Assembly (NCBI GenBank): GCA_035192965.1
Contig: CP136571.1
Location: 2,438,501-2,502,500 of the forward strand
DNA: 64,000 bases
Source: Fuscovulum sp.
GTDB lineage: Bacteria > Pseudomonadota > Alphaproteobacteria > Rhodobacterales > Rhodobacteraceae
Reading direction: 5' to 3'
Shown here: positions 17,951-27,378 of the stretch, piece by piece
Layout: each line of letters begins with the position of its first letter
How positions within the stretch are numbered: position 1 is the stretch's first letter
Made by a program: the position numbers and the translations under genes
The notes under the pieces: generated by a model
What the model was told of the DNA's origin: nothing
Database searches by the model: none
Seen by the model: the letters and a program-made list of their open reading frames with translations, nothing else

Positions 17951-18922
17951 ATGAGTGGTTTGCTCGCCCTGCTGGATGATGTGGCCGCCATTGCCAAGGT
18001 CGCAGCCGCCTCTGTTGATGACATTGCCGCAGCCGCCACCAAGGCCGGGGTCAAAGCGGCGGGTGTGGTGATCGACGATGCTGCTGTCACGCCCAAATAC
18101 GTTCATGGGTTTGAGGCGGACCGCGAACTTCCCATCATCTGGCGGATCGCGCTGGGGTCGGTCCGCAACAAGCTGGTCATCCTTTTGCCCGCCCTGTTGG
18201 CGCTGGATCATTTCCTGCCGCAGGCCATTACCCCGCTTCTGATGCTGGGCGGGGCCTACCTCTGCTTTGAGGGCGCGGAGAAGGTCGTCCACGCCTTCGC
18301 CCCCCATGCCGATCACGCTGTCGCGGAAGATTTCGATCCGAAAGATCCCACCCGGCTTGAGGAAGAAAAGATCGCAGGCGCAATCAAGACCGACTTCATC
18401 CTGTCAGCAGAAATCATGACCATCGCACTCGCCACCATCGAAAGCCCCAGCTTCTGGATGCAGGCCATCACGCTGGCGGTGGTGGGCATCCTGATTACAG
18501 TGGCCGTCTATGGGGCCGTCGCGCTGATCGTGAAGATGGATGATGTCGGCCTGCACATGGCCGCCACAGGCCGCACCGGGGCAGGGCGCGCCCTTGGGCG
18601 CGGGTTGGTTCTGGCCATGCCGAAACTGATGGCGTTCCTTTCCGTCGTCGGCACCGCCGCCATGCTCTGGGTCGGCGGCAACATCGTCGTGCATGGGTTA
18701 GAGGTGACGCATCTTTGGGTCTGGCCCTATGAAACCATCCATCACATCGCCGATGCAGCATCGGCGGCCATTGGCAAAGCGCAAGGTCTGGTTTCCTGGG
18801 CAGTCACCGCCTTTTTTGACGGGATCTTCGGCCTGATTCTGGGTGTGCTGCTGATTCCGGTCGCCACCCGCATCATCGGCCCCCTGATCGCCGCGCTTCG
18901 CCCCGGCAAGGCCAAGGCATGA
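17951..18922 (+). CDS. DUF808 family inner-membrane protein
   Basis: 323 residues from ATG 17951. The start MSGLLALLDDVAAIAKVAA is the family-typical N-terminus of DUF808 (YedI-like) proteins. A helical amphipathic N-terminus with alanine-rich repeats is followed by about six hydrophobic segments (for instance around residues 70-105, 165-190, 215-245 and 290-315). Function is unknown. It overlaps the DoxX gene by 4 bp (ATGA), so the two are translated from one transcript. The frame extends upstream to 17849 but this extra part has no family similarity and spans the operator sites. Confidence 0.88.
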   Translation: MSGLLALLDDVAAIAKVAAASVDDIAAAATKAGVKAAGVVIDDAAVTPKYVHGFEADRELPIIWRIALGSVRNKLVILLPALLALDHFLPQAITPLLMLGGAYLCFEGAEKVVHAFAPHADHAVAEDFDPKDPTRLEEEKIAGAIKTDFILSAEIMTIALATIESPSFWMQAITLAVVGILITVAVYGAVALIVKMDDVGLHMAATGRTGAGRALGRGLVLAMPKLMAFLSVVGTAAMLWVGGNIVVHGLEVTHLWVWPYETIHHIADAASAAIGKAQGLVSWAVTAFFDGIFGLILGVLLIPVATRIIGPLIAALRPGKAKA

Positions 18923-19293
18923 CCGATCGCTTTGGTGATGTGGCCACGCTGGCCGGGCGCATCCTGATCGCCGCGCTGTTTCTTGCCGGAACCGTGCAAA
19001 AGGCGGCCAACCCGCTGGCGGTGGAAAGCCTGCTTTCCGCGCGTGGCTGGCCGGAATGGCTTGTCTGGCCCGCGCTGGTCTTCAATCTGCTGGCTGCACT
19101 GGCCTTGATCGCAGGTTGGCGAATTCGCCCTGTAGCAACGCTACTGGCCGCCTATTGCGCGGTGACCAGCCTGTTCCACTTCATCCCCACCGATCCGTGG
19201 CAGATGTCGATCTTCGTCAAGAATTGGGCGATTGCAGGCGGTTGCCTGATCCTCGCCGCGCATGGCGCAGGGTGTTACACCCTGCGCCGCTAG
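18919..19293 (+). CDS. DoxX family membrane protein
   Basis: 124 residues with four predicted membrane helices. The signatures GRILIAALFLAGTVQKAANP and WPEWLVWPALVFNLLAALALIAGWRIRPVATLL (broken across the helices) are typical of DoxX/DUF6 proteins. Members act in thiol or quinone redox balance in some bacteria; the role here is unknown. Translationally coupled to the DUF808 gene (4-bp overlap) and convergent with transketolase with only 4 bp between stops. Confidence 0.85.
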   Translation: MTDRFGDVATLAGRILIAALFLAGTVQKAANPLAVESLLSARGWPEWLVWPALVFNLLAALALIAGWRIRPVATLLAAYCAVTSLFHFIPTDPWQMSIFVKNWAIAGGCLILAAHGAGCYTLRR

Positions 19294-19297
19294 CGCG

Positions 19298-21319
19298 TTA
19301 GAGCAGAGATTTCACCACGGCGACGGTGTTCTCCGCCGTGATCCCGAACTCCTTGTAAAGCCGGTCAATCGGGGCCGACGCGCCAAAGGACGACATGCCC
19401 ACAAACCCGGCTTTCGTCTCTTTGCCGCGCTCGCCCAGCAACCACCGGTCCCAGCCCATCCGCACGCCTGCCTCAACGGCCACCCGCACGGGACCACCCG
19501 GCAGGATACGCTTGCGATAGGCCACGTCCTGTTGGGCGAACAGCTCCATCGACGGCATCGACACTACCCGTGTGCCGATCCCCTCCGCCTCCAGCGCATC
19601 CCGCGCCTTCAGCGCGATCTCCACTTCGGACCCTGTCGCCATCAGGATCACCTGACGCTTCCCTGTCGCCTCGGCCAGCACATAAGCCCCCTTGGACACA
19701 AGGTTCTGCGTCGTATGGGTCTTGCGCACCGCCGGCAGGTTCTGCCGCGACAGGGCCAGCACCGTGGGCGTAGCCGTTTGCATCAGTGCCACTTCCCAGG
19801 CCTCGGCCGTTTCCACCAGATCGGCAGGCCGGATCACCAAAGTGTTGGGCGTCGCCCGGCTGATCGCCAGATGTTCCACCGGCTGGTGTGTCGGGCCATC
19901 CTCGCCCAGACCGATGCTGTCATGCGTCATGACGTATACCACAGGCACCCCCATCAGCGCCGAAAGACGCATCGACGGGCGGGCATAGTCGGTGAAACAC
20001 ATGAACGTGCCACCATAGGGCCGCACGCCCCCATGCAAGGCCATCCCGTTCATCGCCGCCGCCATCCCGTGCTCGCGAATGCCGTAATAGACATAACGCC
20101 CTTTGCGATCCTCGGGCGTAAACACGCCCATATCGGCGGTCTTGGTGTTGTTCGACCCGGTCAGATCGGCCGATCCCCCCATGGTTTCCGTCATCACCGG
20201 ATTGACCACGCCCAGCACCTTTTCCGATGCCGCGCGGGTGGCCAATTTCGGCGCATCTTCCACCGCCTGCTTCTTCAGCGCACGGATCACCGCGCCCAGT
20301 TTCGCTGGGGCCTCGCCCGCAAAAATGCGCGCAAATTCCGCCTGCTTTGCTGCCGACAGTGCCGCCAGCCGCGCAGCCCATTCCTTATGGGCAGAAGCGC
20401 CGCGCTTGCCCTTTGCTTCCCAGGCCGTTTTCACATCCGCCGGAATCTCGAACGGGGCATAGTCCCAACCATAGGCCTCTTTCGCGGCCTTCATCTGTGC
20501 CGCATCAGTCAGCGCGCCATGTCCCTTGGAGGTATCCTGCGCGGCATGGCCAAGCGCGATATGCGTCTTGCAGGCGATCATCGTGGGCTTGTCCGATGCC
20601 TTTGCCTCCACCAGAGCCCGATCGATATCCTCGGGGTCATGCCCGTCACAGGACAGCACGTTCCATCCCGATGCCGCAAACCGCATCTTCTGGTCCGTCA
20701 CATCAGCGATGGACACCTTGCCGTCGATGGTGATGCCGTTGTCATCCCACAGCACGATCAGCCGCGACAGGGCCTGCTTGCCTGCCAGGGCAATCGCCTC
20801 CTGGCTCACCCCTTCCATCAGGCAGCCATCGCCCGCGATCACATAGGTATGGTGATCCATGATCTTGGATCCCCAGCGCGCACGCAGGTTTTCCTCGGCC
20901 ATCGCAAAGCCGACGGCATTCGCAATACCTTGCCCCAGCGGGCCGGTCGTCGTTTCCACACCTGCCACATGGCCATATTCCGGGTGGCCCGCGGTGATCG
21001 CGCCCCATTGGCGGAAATTCTTGATCTGCTCCAACGTCATGTCGGCATAGCCGGTCAGATAAAGCAGCGAATAGATCAGCATCGACCCATGCCCTGCAGA
21101 CAGGATGAACCGGTCGCGGTTCGGCCAGCGCGGCGCGGCGGGATCGAAATTCAGATGCTTCTCGAACAGCACCGTTGCCACATCGGCCATCCCCATGGGC
21201 ATCCCCGAATGGCCCGAATTCGCGGCCGCAACCGCATCAAGCGTCAGGGTGCGGATCGCGCAGGCGCGCTTCCAGTGATCCGGGTGGCGGGCGCGGAGCG
21301 TCTGAATATCCAAGGCCAT
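19298..21319 (-). CDS. tkt: Transketolase
   Basis: 673-residue thiamine-diphosphate enzyme that transfers two-carbon ketol units in the pentose phosphate pathway. It has the N-terminal [20 protein letters not shown], the [17 protein letters not shown] loop, the TPP/metal motif [13 protein letters not shown], and the pyrimidine-binding half with [19 protein letters not shown]. Length is standard for the family. It is monocistronic as far as visible. The gap genes lie 1.5 kb away on the same strand with DUF808/DoxX between. Confidence 0.96.
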   Translation of the reverse strand: MALDIQTLRARHPDHWKRACAIRTLTLDAVAAANSGHSGMPMGMADVATVLFEKHLNFDPAAPRWPNRDRFILSAGHGSMLIYSLLYLTGYADMTLEQIKNFRQWGAITAGHPEYGHVAGVETTTGPLGQGIANAVGFAMAEENLRARWGSKIMDHHTYVIAGDGCLMEGVSQEAIALAGKQALSRLIVLWDDNGITIDGKVSIADVTDQKMRFAASGWNVLSCDGHDPEDIDRALVEAKASDKPTMIACKTHIALGHAAQDTSKGHGALTDAAQMKAAKEAYGWDYAPFEIPADVKTAWEAKGKRGASAHKEWAARLAALSAAKQAEFARIFAGEAPAKLGAVIRALKKQAVEDAPKLATRAASEKVLGVVNPVMTETMGGSADLTGSNNTKTADMGVFTPEDRKGRYVYYGIREHGMAAAMNGMALHGGVRPYGGTFMCFTDYARPSMRLSALMGVPVVYVMTHDSIGLGEDGPTHQPVEHLAISRATPNTLVIRPADLVETAEAWEVALMQTATPTVLALSRQNLPAVRKTHTTQNLVSKGAYVLAEATGKRQVILMATGSEVEIALKARDALEAEGIGTRVVSMPSMELFAQQDVAYRKRILPGGPVRVAVEAGVRMGWDRWLLGERGKETKAGFVGMSSFGASAPIDRLYKEFGITAENTVAVVKSLL

Positions 21320-21540
21320 GGTCCTGTCTGAACAAAAAGGGGTGCGGCCTCGCTCTAAGCAGTCCGATGGGCAAGATCAAGCAATCCGCGCAACCCCTTG
21401 GGTGCAAAGGGGTGAGAAGCGCCACATTCTTGCGCTACACTGCATGTCAGGCCACGGTGTGTTGATTCGGTTGCGGGATTTGGCGCAGGATCGGGCACCG
21501 TAACGACAAGAAACGAACGCCAGGACAGAAAGGCATTTCA

Positions 21541-22086
21541 ATGCAGGATATGGCCGAGCTGGAACGCCGCATCGCCGCCGCACTGCACCGCATCGGCGAG
21601 GGGATTGAAACGCTTACCTCTGCGGCCAGCGCGCCCGCTTCCGCCCCCCCCGTGGAAGATCATGCTGCCGATGCCGATCGTATACAGCAGCTTGAACAGG
21701 CCCTTTCCGCCGAACGCCACACCGTCGCCGCTTTGCGCGAACAGCTGGAGGCGCAGGCCGAACCGGCACTCGACACAGAACCCGCGCCTGCACCCGACGC
21801 AGACCGTGCCGAACTGGAAGCCCGGATCGAAAAAATGACCGCGCAGCTTGATGTGCAGGGCCTTGAAATCCATCGCATGCGCAAGACGGTGGTGCAATTG
21901 CGTGAAAACCTGCGCGGCCTGCGCCGGGCGCAGACGGCAAACCTTGCTGATCCCGAACAGATCAACCGCGCCATGATGGCCGAACTTGAAGCGATCCGCG
22001 TTACCCGCCTGTCCGAAGTGGCCGAGATGGACGAAATCCTCACCGAACTTACCCCCCTGATCAAGGAAGAGCGCCTCGATGCCTGA
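21541..22086 (+). CDS. Coiled-coil protein preceding zapA
   Basis: 181-residue acidic protein with long heptad-like helices at about residues 45-75 (IQQLEQALSAERHTVAALREQLEAQ broken by linkers) and 90-135 (ELEARIEKMTAQLDVQGLEI followed by RMRKTVVQLRENLRGLRR). A proline/alanine-rich linker separates the two. No enzymatic motif is visible. Its stop overlaps the zapA start by 8 bp, so it probably works with, or is expressed with, the Z-ring factor ZapA; that link is inferred from context only. Confidence 0.8.
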   Translation: MQDMAELERRIAAALHRIGEGIETLTSAASAPASAPPVEDHAADADRIQQLEQALSAERHTVAALREQLEAQAEPALDTEPAPAPDADRAELEARIEKMTAQLDVQGLEIHRMRKTVVQLRENLRGLRRAQTANLADPEQINRAMMAELEAIRVTRLSEVAEMDEILTELTPLIKEERLDA

Positions 22087-22447
22087 ACTGACAATCACCA
22101 TCGGCGGCCGCGCCTTCCCCGTCGCCTGTCAGGAGGGCGAAGAGCATTTCCTGCGCGCTGCCGCCGCCATGCTCGATGCCGAGGCGCAGCCCCTCATTTC
22201 CCAGATGGGCCGCCTGCCCGAGGCCAAGATGCTCCTGATGGCTGGTCTAATGCTGGCCGACAAGACCGCCGCTGTCGAGGATGAGATCCGGGGTCTGAAA
22301 GCCCGTCTTGCCGATCTTGAAGCGCGCCCCGAAACCCGTGTCGAAGTGCCGGTCATCCCGCCGCAAGTCACCGAAACGCTGGCTGAAATCGCTGCACGGG
22401 CCGAAGCTCTGGCCGACCGGCTGGATGATGCGCGCAGGCCGTCTTGA
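22079..22447 (+). CDS. zapA: Cell division protein ZapA
   Basis: 122 residues. The N-terminal globular part MPELTITIGGRAFPVACQEG with EEHFLRAAAAMLDAEAQ matches ZapA, followed by MLMAGLMLADK-type sequence (KMLLMAGLMLADKTAAVEDE) and a C-terminal coiled coil. ZapA bundles FtsZ filaments at midcell. It is translationally coupled to the coiled-coil gene upstream and to the MliC-like gene downstream (TTGA overlap). Confidence 0.9.
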   Translation: MPELTITIGGRAFPVACQEGEEHFLRAAAAMLDAEAQPLISQMGRLPEAKMLLMAGLMLADKTAAVEDEIRGLKARLADLEARPETRVEVPVIPPQVTETLAEIAARAEALADRLDDARRPS

Positions 22448-22776
22448 CGCTGCGCGCCATCGCTATCCTTTGCGTGACCACTGCGCCTGCTTTCGCTGAA
22501 ACCGAGGTGCAGAACATGACCTATGTCTGTGACCGTGGTGTCGCGGTGCCTGTGGTCTATGTCACAACGCCCGATACATCGCTTGCGGTCATCTACGTCG
22601 AAGGCGGTCAGTTCCTTCTGTACAATGAACCCGCCGCCTCTGGCGCGCGCTATGGCTGGCCTTCAGACGGGTCCAACTACGTCTGGTGGACCAAGGGGGA
22701 CGAAGCGACGCTCTACTGGAAAGACGGCGAGGCAGGGACCGAAACCGCCATTCTTACCGGTTGCACACCGGCATAG
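22444..22776 (+). CDS. MliC-family periplasmic protein (lysozyme inhibitor-like)
   Basis: 110 residues starting at TTG 22444 inside the zapA stop (TTGA). This start gives a short signal peptide (MTLRAIAILCVTTAPAFA); starting at the first ATG (22516) would remove it. The mature part has YVCDRGVAVPVVY, EPAASGARYGWPSDGSNYVW and WTKGDEATLYW, the MliC pattern in which the SGARY region inserts into the C-type lysozyme active site. Two cysteines can form the conserved disulfide. No lipobox is seen, so it is more PliC-like and soluble in the periplasm. Confidence 0.85.
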   Translation: MTLRAIAILCVTTAPAFAETEVQNMTYVCDRGVAVPVVYVTTPDTSLAVIYVEGGQFLLYNEPAASGARYGWPSDGSNYVWWTKGDEATLYWKDGEAGTETAILTGCTPA

Positions 22777-22799
22777 GGCGCAACCTACCGCTTCTTATA

Positions 22800-22820
22800 C
22801 GGTATGTTTTGCGGTATGTT
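22800..22820. promoter_or_regulatory. Direct repeats upstream of ccdA
   Basis: CGGTATGTT occurs at 22800-22808 and again at 22812-22820, a 9-bp direct repeat with 12-bp period, 28 bp before the ccdA start. Ribbon-helix-helix antitoxins such as CcdA commonly repress their own operon through short tandem sites, so this is a candidate autoregulatory operator. Confidence 0.45.
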
Positions 22821-22847
22821 CTGGCGGCCATCAAACCGGAGCCTGTC

Positions 22848-23075
22848 ATGCCCGTTACCCGCCGCGCCACCTCCATGACCCTCGACGCTGCCCTTCTGGA
22901 TGAAGCGCGCGCCCTGGGTGTTAACCTGTCACGCGCGGCCGAAGAGGGCATCCTCGCCCAGGTCCGCGCAGAGCGCGCCCGCCGTTGGAAAGAGGACAAC
23001 GCCGCAGACATCTCCGCCTACAACAAGTGGATCGAGGAAAACGGGGTGCCCCTCGCAAAGTTTCGCAAGTTCTGA
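22848..23075 (+). CDS. ccdA: Type II antitoxin CcdA
   Basis: 75 residues from ATG 22848. The N-terminal half (MTLDAALLDEARALGVNLSR) is a ribbon-helix-helix DNA-binding unit and the C-terminal half (KEDNAADISAYNKWIEENG) is the flexible toxin-binding tail that matches CcdA, including the N-x-W-IEENG ending region. It overlaps ccdB by 1 bp (TGATG). Chromosomal ccdAB pairs are often stable remnants or anti-addiction modules; both genes appear intact here. Confidence 0.92.
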   Translation: MPVTRRATSMTLDAALLDEARALGVNLSRAAEEGILAQVRAERARRWKEDNAADISAYNKWIEENGVPLAKFRKF

Positions 23076-23374
23076 TGTCCCGGCAGTTTGATCTCTATCG
23101 GATGGCGGATGGCGACTATGTCATCATTCTGCAGTCCGATCTGCTGGACGCACTCAACACCCGTGCCGTTTGTCTCGCCCTGCCGGAACAGGCGACAACT
23201 CCCGCATTTGCCGCGCTTTCCCCGCTTCTCTCTACCGGAGACGTCCGGTTGCGCATCGCCCCCCATATCCTTGCAACCTTGACGCTGTCAGAACTCGGGA
23301 CTTTCGTCGCCAACCTCTCGCATGAACGCGACCGCATCATTCGTGCGTTTGATTTAATTCTCACAGGGGCCTGA
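23075..23374 (+). CDS. ccdB: Type II toxin CcdB (gyrase poison)
   Basis: 99 residues starting MSRQFDLYRMADGDYVIILQ, typical of CcdB. The family toxin stabilises the gyrase-DNA cleavage complex through its C-terminal helix, which here reads SHERDRIIRAFDLILTGA; in the F-plasmid toxin the last residues W-G-I are critical, and this protein ends in a different tripeptide (TGA), so toxicity should not be assumed. The 1-bp overlap with ccdA and matching length suggest an intact operon. Confidence 0.9.
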   Translation: MSRQFDLYRMADGDYVIILQSDLLDALNTRAVCLALPEQATTPAFAALSPLLSTGDVRLRIAPHILATLTLSELGTFVANLSHERDRIIRAFDLILTGA

Positions 23375-23380
23375 AAACGA

Positions 23381-23401
23381 AAAAGCCCGCCAGGGGCGGG
23401 C
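23381..23401 (-). terminator. Terminator after grxD
   Basis: GCCCGCC-AGG-GGCGGGC (23385-23401) forms a strong stem and on the minus strand is followed by TTTTTCGTTTTC. It starts 24 bp after the grxD stop and so ends the purL-bolA-grxD transcript; it also separates this unit from the convergent ccdAB operon. Confidence 0.88.
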
Positions 23402-23425
23402 CATCCGTCGCGATGGGGGCTTCAA

Positions 23426-23791
23426 TCAGCCATTCGCCTCGCGGATTTTGTTGGCGGCGTCCTTGTCAAAGGTCACGCCCTTCGCCTCGAACAACGCGTC
23501 CAATTCGCCCGACAGCGTCATCTCGGTCACGATATCGCAACCGCCCACGAACTCGCCCTTCACATAAAGCTGCGGGATCGTCGGCCAATCGCTGAAATCC
23601 TTGATGCCCTGCCGGATTTCGGCATCGGCCAGCACGTTCACATCGGCAAATTCCACGCCCATGTAATTCAGCACCCCCGCCACACGGGACGAAAACCCGC
23701 ATTGCGGCATCATCTTGGTGCCTTTCATGAACAGCACCACGTCGTTCTTCTCAACCGTCTCGCGGATCTGGTCCTGCGCGCTCATGCTCAT
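23426..23791 (-). CDS. grxD: Monothiol glutaredoxin Grx4/GrxD
   Basis: 121 residues with the CGFS active site (Cys31) in MPQCGFSSRV, the WPTIPQLYV cis-proline region, and the GGCDI glutathione-binding end. Monothiol CGFS glutaredoxins carry a glutathione-coordinated 2Fe-2S cluster and deliver it to apoproteins, usually together with BolA. The bolA gene lies directly upstream with a 7-bp gap, which supports that pairing. Confidence 0.96.
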   Translation of the reverse strand: MSMSAQDQIRETVEKNDVVLFMKGTKMMPQCGFSSRVAGVLNYMGVEFADVNVLADAEIRQGIKDFSDWPTIPQLYVKGEFVGGCDIVTEMTLSGELDALFEAKGVTFDKDAANKIREANG

Positions 23792-23798
23792 CTTCCTT

Positions 23799-24035
23799 TC
23801 AATCCGGCGCCTTGGTCGTCAGCGCCAGCGCATGAAGCTCTCCATGCGCACCATCCATCTTACCCTTCAGCGCGGCATAGACTGCCCGCTGCTGCTGTAC
23901 CCGGTTCATGCCTTTGAAACTGGCATCAATCACCTCGGCCGAAAAATGCTGCCCGTCATCCCCCTCAACCGTGATCTTGGCCGCCGGAAAGCTTTCCCGG
24001 ATCAGGTTTTCGATATCGCGTGCGGAAATCGGCAT
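23799..24035 (-). CDS. bolA: BolA family protein
   Basis: 78 residues with the class II KH-like fold, including FPAAKITVEGDDGQHF and the family motif VYAALKGKMDGAHGELHALAL. The conserved C-terminal His in ELHAL is a cluster ligand in BolA-glutaredoxin heterocomplexes. It is upstream of grxD in the same operon and downstream of purL and two GNAT genes. The role is Fe-S or iron homeostasis by family knowledge. Confidence 0.95.
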   Translation of the reverse strand: MPISARDIENLIRESFPAAKITVEGDDGQHFSAEVIDASFKGMNRVQQQRAVYAALKGKMDGAHGELHALALTTKAPD

Positions 24036-24071
24036 GGGTCGGTCCTCGGTCTGTCAGGAAAAGATGTATGC

Positions 24072-24578
24072 CTAGAGGGCAGGGGCTGCAAGGCCCCGCG
24101 CGGCGATCCATTCATCGCGCAGAATACCATAAAGCATCAGGTCAACGGTTCGTCCCAGCATCGGGCGATACCAGTGCTGCCGCAACCGCCCCTCCAATTG
24201 ATACCCGGCGCGCGCATAGACAGTCTGCGCCCGCAGATTCTCGCCGCTCGCATCCAGCCAGACCCGCTGTGCGCCCAGCTCGGCAAACCCATACTCCGTC
24301 AGCGCCCGCACGAACCCCAACCCGCGACCGCCGCCCGCCACATCCAACGCCAGCCGCCGCAACTCCACCGCGCCCGAAGGCTCGCCCACCTCGGCAAACA
24401 GCGCATAGCCCGCCCGCGCGCCGTCTTGTTCCCAGATCAGCAGCCGATGCCGTGCATCCGACGCATAAAACGCCAGCCGCCCCTCATCCTCATCGGTGAT
24501 GTAGATTGCGTAATCCGGCCTCTGCGCCAGCGCGCGGATAAAGGCAAAATCGTCGGGCAGGGCAGGGCGCAGGCTCAT
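24072..24578 (-). CDS. GNAT family N-acetyltransferase
   Basis: 168 residues from ATG 24578, which overlaps the stop of the upstream GNAT gene by 4 bp (ATGA). The acetyl-CoA binding region is present as ALDVAGGGRGLGFVRALTEYGF, close to the R/Q-x-x-G-x-G/A loop, and GAQRVWLDASGENLRAQTVYARAGYQLEG is the typical motif B (interrupted by helix). The substrate is unknown. It resembles RimJ/RimL-type enzymes. Extra upstream codons in frame overlap the neighbouring gene and have no similarity. Confidence 0.86.
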   Translation of the reverse strand: MSLRPALPDDFAFIRALAQRPDYAIYITDEDEGRLAFYASDARHRLLIWEQDGARAGYALFAEVGEPSGAVELRRLALDVAGGGRGLGFVRALTEYGFAELGAQRVWLDASGENLRAQTVYARAGYQLEGRLRQHWYRPMLGRTVDLMLYGILRDEWIAARGLAAPAL

Positions 24579-25039
24579 GCGCGCGCCCGCCATTCCCGCG
24601 CCAGCATCCCGAAGGCGTGGCAATCCACCCAGATCCCCGCCCCCCGGTCCCAACATTCCCGCATGGTGCCCTCCATCACAAAGCCCGCCTTGGCAAAGGC
24701 GGTCAGGGCAGGGGCATTGTCAAAGGCGATGTCACAATACATCCGATGCGCGCCCATGGTCCCAAAGACATGCGCCTGCACGGCAAAAAGTAACGCCTGA
24801 CCTTCGCCCCGCCCGGGCTGCGCCAGCCCCAGGTTCATCAGGTACACGACCCCCGGATAGGCCCATTCCAGCACCGCCACCCCGTCGATCCCACCCCGAT
24901 CCCAGATCAGCACCGCCCCGCCATCCTCGGCGGCAATCTCACGCAGCCAGCCTTCGGATTGCGCCAGCAACTGCATCGGATAGGCCGCAATCAGCGCAGC
25001 GACCGCCGGGATTTCCCCCTCGGTCGCCGGCCGCAACAT
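24575..25039 (-). CDS. GNAT family N-acetyltransferase
   Basis: 154 residues. The acetyl-CoA site is represented by LAQPGRGEGQALLFAVQAHVF, and FDNAPALTAFAKAGFVMEGTMR is the C-terminal GNAT motif. It is coupled to purL on one side (1-bp overlap) and to the second GNAT gene on the other (4-bp overlap). The two GNAT proteins are only distantly similar, so they do not look like a recent duplication. Substrate unknown. Confidence 0.85.
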   Translation of the reverse strand: MLRPATEGEIPAVAALIAAYPMQLLAQSEGWLREIAAEDGGAVLIWDRGGIDGVAVLEWAYPGVVYLMNLGLAQPGRGEGQALLFAVQAHVFGTMGAHRMYCDIAFDNAPALTAFAKAGFVMEGTMRECWDRGAGIWVDCHAFGMLAREWRARA

Positions 25040-27198
25040 CAGGCAACCGCCTTGGCAAAAGCTGAACGGTATAGCGCTGACAACTCTGCGATGGATGCCG
25101 CCTCACCGCCAAACGCCACCGCATCGCCACCGAACTTGCCGACCACAGCCACGGGAACCCCGGCCGCCTTGCCCGCCGCGATCAGGGCATCGGCCTTGTC
25201 CGTCGCCACCAGATAGCGCGCCTGATCCTCACCGAACAAAACGCCCGTATCGCCGCTGTCCAGCACCACGCCCAAGCCCGCCCCTTCGGCCATCTCGAAC
25301 GCTGCCAGCGCCAGCCCGCCATCGCCAAGGTCCGAACAGGCCCGGATTGCCACGCGATTGGCTCGCACAAACTCGCCATGCCGCTTTTCCGCGGCCAGAT
25401 CGACCGTCGGCGCATCGCCCGCCTCGATCCCGAACATTTCGGCCAGCACAGCCGATTGGCCCAGATGTGCGCCCGCTGCCCCGATCAGCACCGCCGCATC
25501 CCCCGCAACCGGCCGCCCCGCAATCACCTCATCCAGTGATGCCAGAATCCCCACCGCGCCGATTGTGGGGGTGGGTAGAATGCCCTTGCCGTCGGTTTCG
25601 TTGTAAAGCGACACGTTGCCCGAAACGATGGGCATATCCAGCGCCGCCACCGCTGCGCCGATCCCTTTGATGGCGCCCACGAACTGCCCCATGATCTCGG
25701 GCTTTTCCGGGTTGCCGAAGTTCAGGTTGTCGGTCGTAGCCAGCGGCTTCGCGCCCACAGCACACAGGTTGCGATAGGCCTCGGCCACCGCCTGCTTGCC
25801 CCCCTCGAACGGGTTGGCCTTCACATAGCGCGGGGTCACATCGCTGGTGAAGGCCAGCGCCTTGCCCGTGCCATGCACCCGAACCACGCCCGCAGGCAGG
25901 CCCGGTGTCACCACCGTATCTGCGCCAACCTGGCTGTCATACTGCTCCCAGACCCAGGCCTTATGGGCATAGGACGGTGATCCGATCAGCGCCCTCAGGC
26001 CCGCCAGCGGCGCAATCGCGGGCACATCGCCCAGCGGAGCCGCCTTCGGCGTCTCAATCCAAGGCCGATCATATTCTGGCGCACTGGAAGACAGCTTTGA
26101 CAGCGGCAGATCAGCCTTCACTTCATTGCCGTGCAGGATCAGGAAGCGATCCTCGGGGATCGTCTCGCCCACGATGGCGAAATCCAGATCCCATTTTACG
26201 AAAATCGCCCGCGCTTCGGCCTCCATCTCGGGCTTCAGCACCATCAGCATCCGCTCTTGGGATTCCGACAGCATCATCTCATAGGCGGTCATGTTCGTTT
26301 CGCGCTGCGGCACGTCATCCAGTTGCAGCTTGATGCCCAAGCCGCCTTTGTCGCCCATCTCAACCGCCGAACAGGTCAGCCCCGCCGCGCCCATGTCCTG
26401 AATGGAAATCACGGCACCCGATGCCATCAACTCCAGACAGGCCTCCAGCAGCCGCTTTTCGGTGAACGGGTCACCCACCTGCACAGTGGGGCGCTTTTCC
26501 TCGATCGTGTCGTCAAACTCGGCACTGGCCATCGTGGCCCCGCCCACCCCATCGCGCCCGGTCTTGGCGCCCAGATACACAACGGGCATCCCCACGCCGC
26601 TGGCGACCGAATAGAAAATCTTGTCCGCATCGGCCAAACCGGCGGCAAAGGCGTTCACCAGGCAGTTGCCGTTGTAGGATGCGTGAAACCGCACCTCGCC
26701 GCCCACAGTCGGCACGCCAAAGGCATTGCCATAGGCCCCGATCCCTTCAACCACGCCCTTTACCAGATGGCTGGCCTTGGGATGCGATGGCAGGCCAAAG
26801 GACAGCGCGTTCATGGCCGCGATGGGCCGCGCACCCATGGTGAACACGTCGCGCAGAATGCCGCCCACGCCGGTGGCCGCACCCTGATGTGGTTCGATAT
26901 AGGACGGGTGGTTGTGGCTCTCCATCTTGAAGATCACCGCCTGACCGTCGCCGATATCGACCACGCCCGCATTCTCGCCGGGTCCGCAAATCACCTGCGG
27001 CCCGGTGGTCGGCAGGGTGCGCAGCCACTTCTTGGACGATTTATAGGAACAATGCTCGTTCCACATCGCGCTGAAGATGCCCAGTTCCGTATAGGTCGGT
27101 TCGCGCCCGATGATCCCGAGCAGCCGGTCATATTCATCCGGCTTCAATCCGTGGGCTGCAACAAGATCGGGGGTGATGGCGGGTTCGGACAAGGGCAT
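25039..27198 (-). CDS. purL: Phosphoribosylformylglycinamidine synthase subunit PurL
   Basis: 719-residue small-type (multi-subunit) FGAM synthetase, which works with PurS and PurQ in the fourth step of purine synthesis. The catalytic histidine region [12 protein letters not shown], the ATP-binding [11 protein letters not shown] and [18 protein letters not shown] are all present, as is the second half with [10 protein letters not shown]. Length is typical of the alphaproteobacterial form. It heads an apparent operon purL / GNAT / GNAT / bolA / grxD; purS and purQ are not in the window. Confidence 0.97.
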   Translation of the reverse strand: MPLSEPAITPDLVAAHGLKPDEYDRLLGIIGREPTYTELGIFSAMWNEHCSYKSSKKWLRTLPTTGPQVICGPGENAGVVDIGDGQAVIFKMESHNHPSYIEPHQGAATGVGGILRDVFTMGARPIAAMNALSFGLPSHPKASHLVKGVVEGIGAYGNAFGVPTVGGEVRFHASYNGNCLVNAFAAGLADADKIFYSVASGVGMPVVYLGAKTGRDGVGGATMASAEFDDTIEEKRPTVQVGDPFTEKRLLEACLELMASGAVISIQDMGAAGLTCSAVEMGDKGGLGIKLQLDDVPQRETNMTAYEMMLSESQERMLMVLKPEMEAEARAIFVKWDLDFAIVGETIPEDRFLILHGNEVKADLPLSKLSSSAPEYDRPWIETPKAAPLGDVPAIAPLAGLRALIGSPSYAHKAWVWEQYDSQVGADTVVTPGLPAGVVRVHGTGKALAFTSDVTPRYVKANPFEGGKQAVAEAYRNLCAVGAKPLATTDNLNFGNPEKPEIMGQFVGAIKGIGAAVAALDMPIVSGNVSLYNETDGKGILPTPTIGAVGILASLDEVIAGRPVAGDAAVLIGAAGAHLGQSAVLAEMFGIEAGDAPTVDLAAEKRHGEFVRANRVAIRACSDLGDGGLALAAFEMAEGAGLGVVLDSGDTGVLFGEDQARYLVATDKADALIAAGKAAGVPVAVVGKFGGDAVAFGGEAASIAELSALYRSAFAKAVA

Positions 27199-27378
27199 TC
27201 TCCCATGGGCGCGGCTTGGCTCGCGTCATAGGCCAAGGCAGGCCGTTCCGAAAGACCCGTTGCCACGGGCAGAATCTTTTTTCAGGCCAACTGCAAATTT
27301 TTTTCCCGGCTTTGTCGAAATCGGCAAACTGCAGGCGTCCTTGGGTCACGAAAACCCAAAACGCTTAAGGAACCCAGA

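Noticed and set aside
19262..21331. 689-codon open frame on the plus strand through transketolase
   Set aside because: It is antisense to a clear tkt gene and its protein is His/Arg/Pro-rich as expected of GC-rich antisense frames; no domain is recognisable.
21320..21540. Possible third gap-type operator before transketolase (TTGCGCTACA)
   Set aside because: Only about 8/14 matches to the proposed palindrome, so not distinguishable from chance.
22448..22800. 6S RNA gene, which often lies near zapA
   Set aside because: The space after zapA is occupied by the MliC gene and then ccdAB; no long 6S-like hairpin with its bubble was seen.
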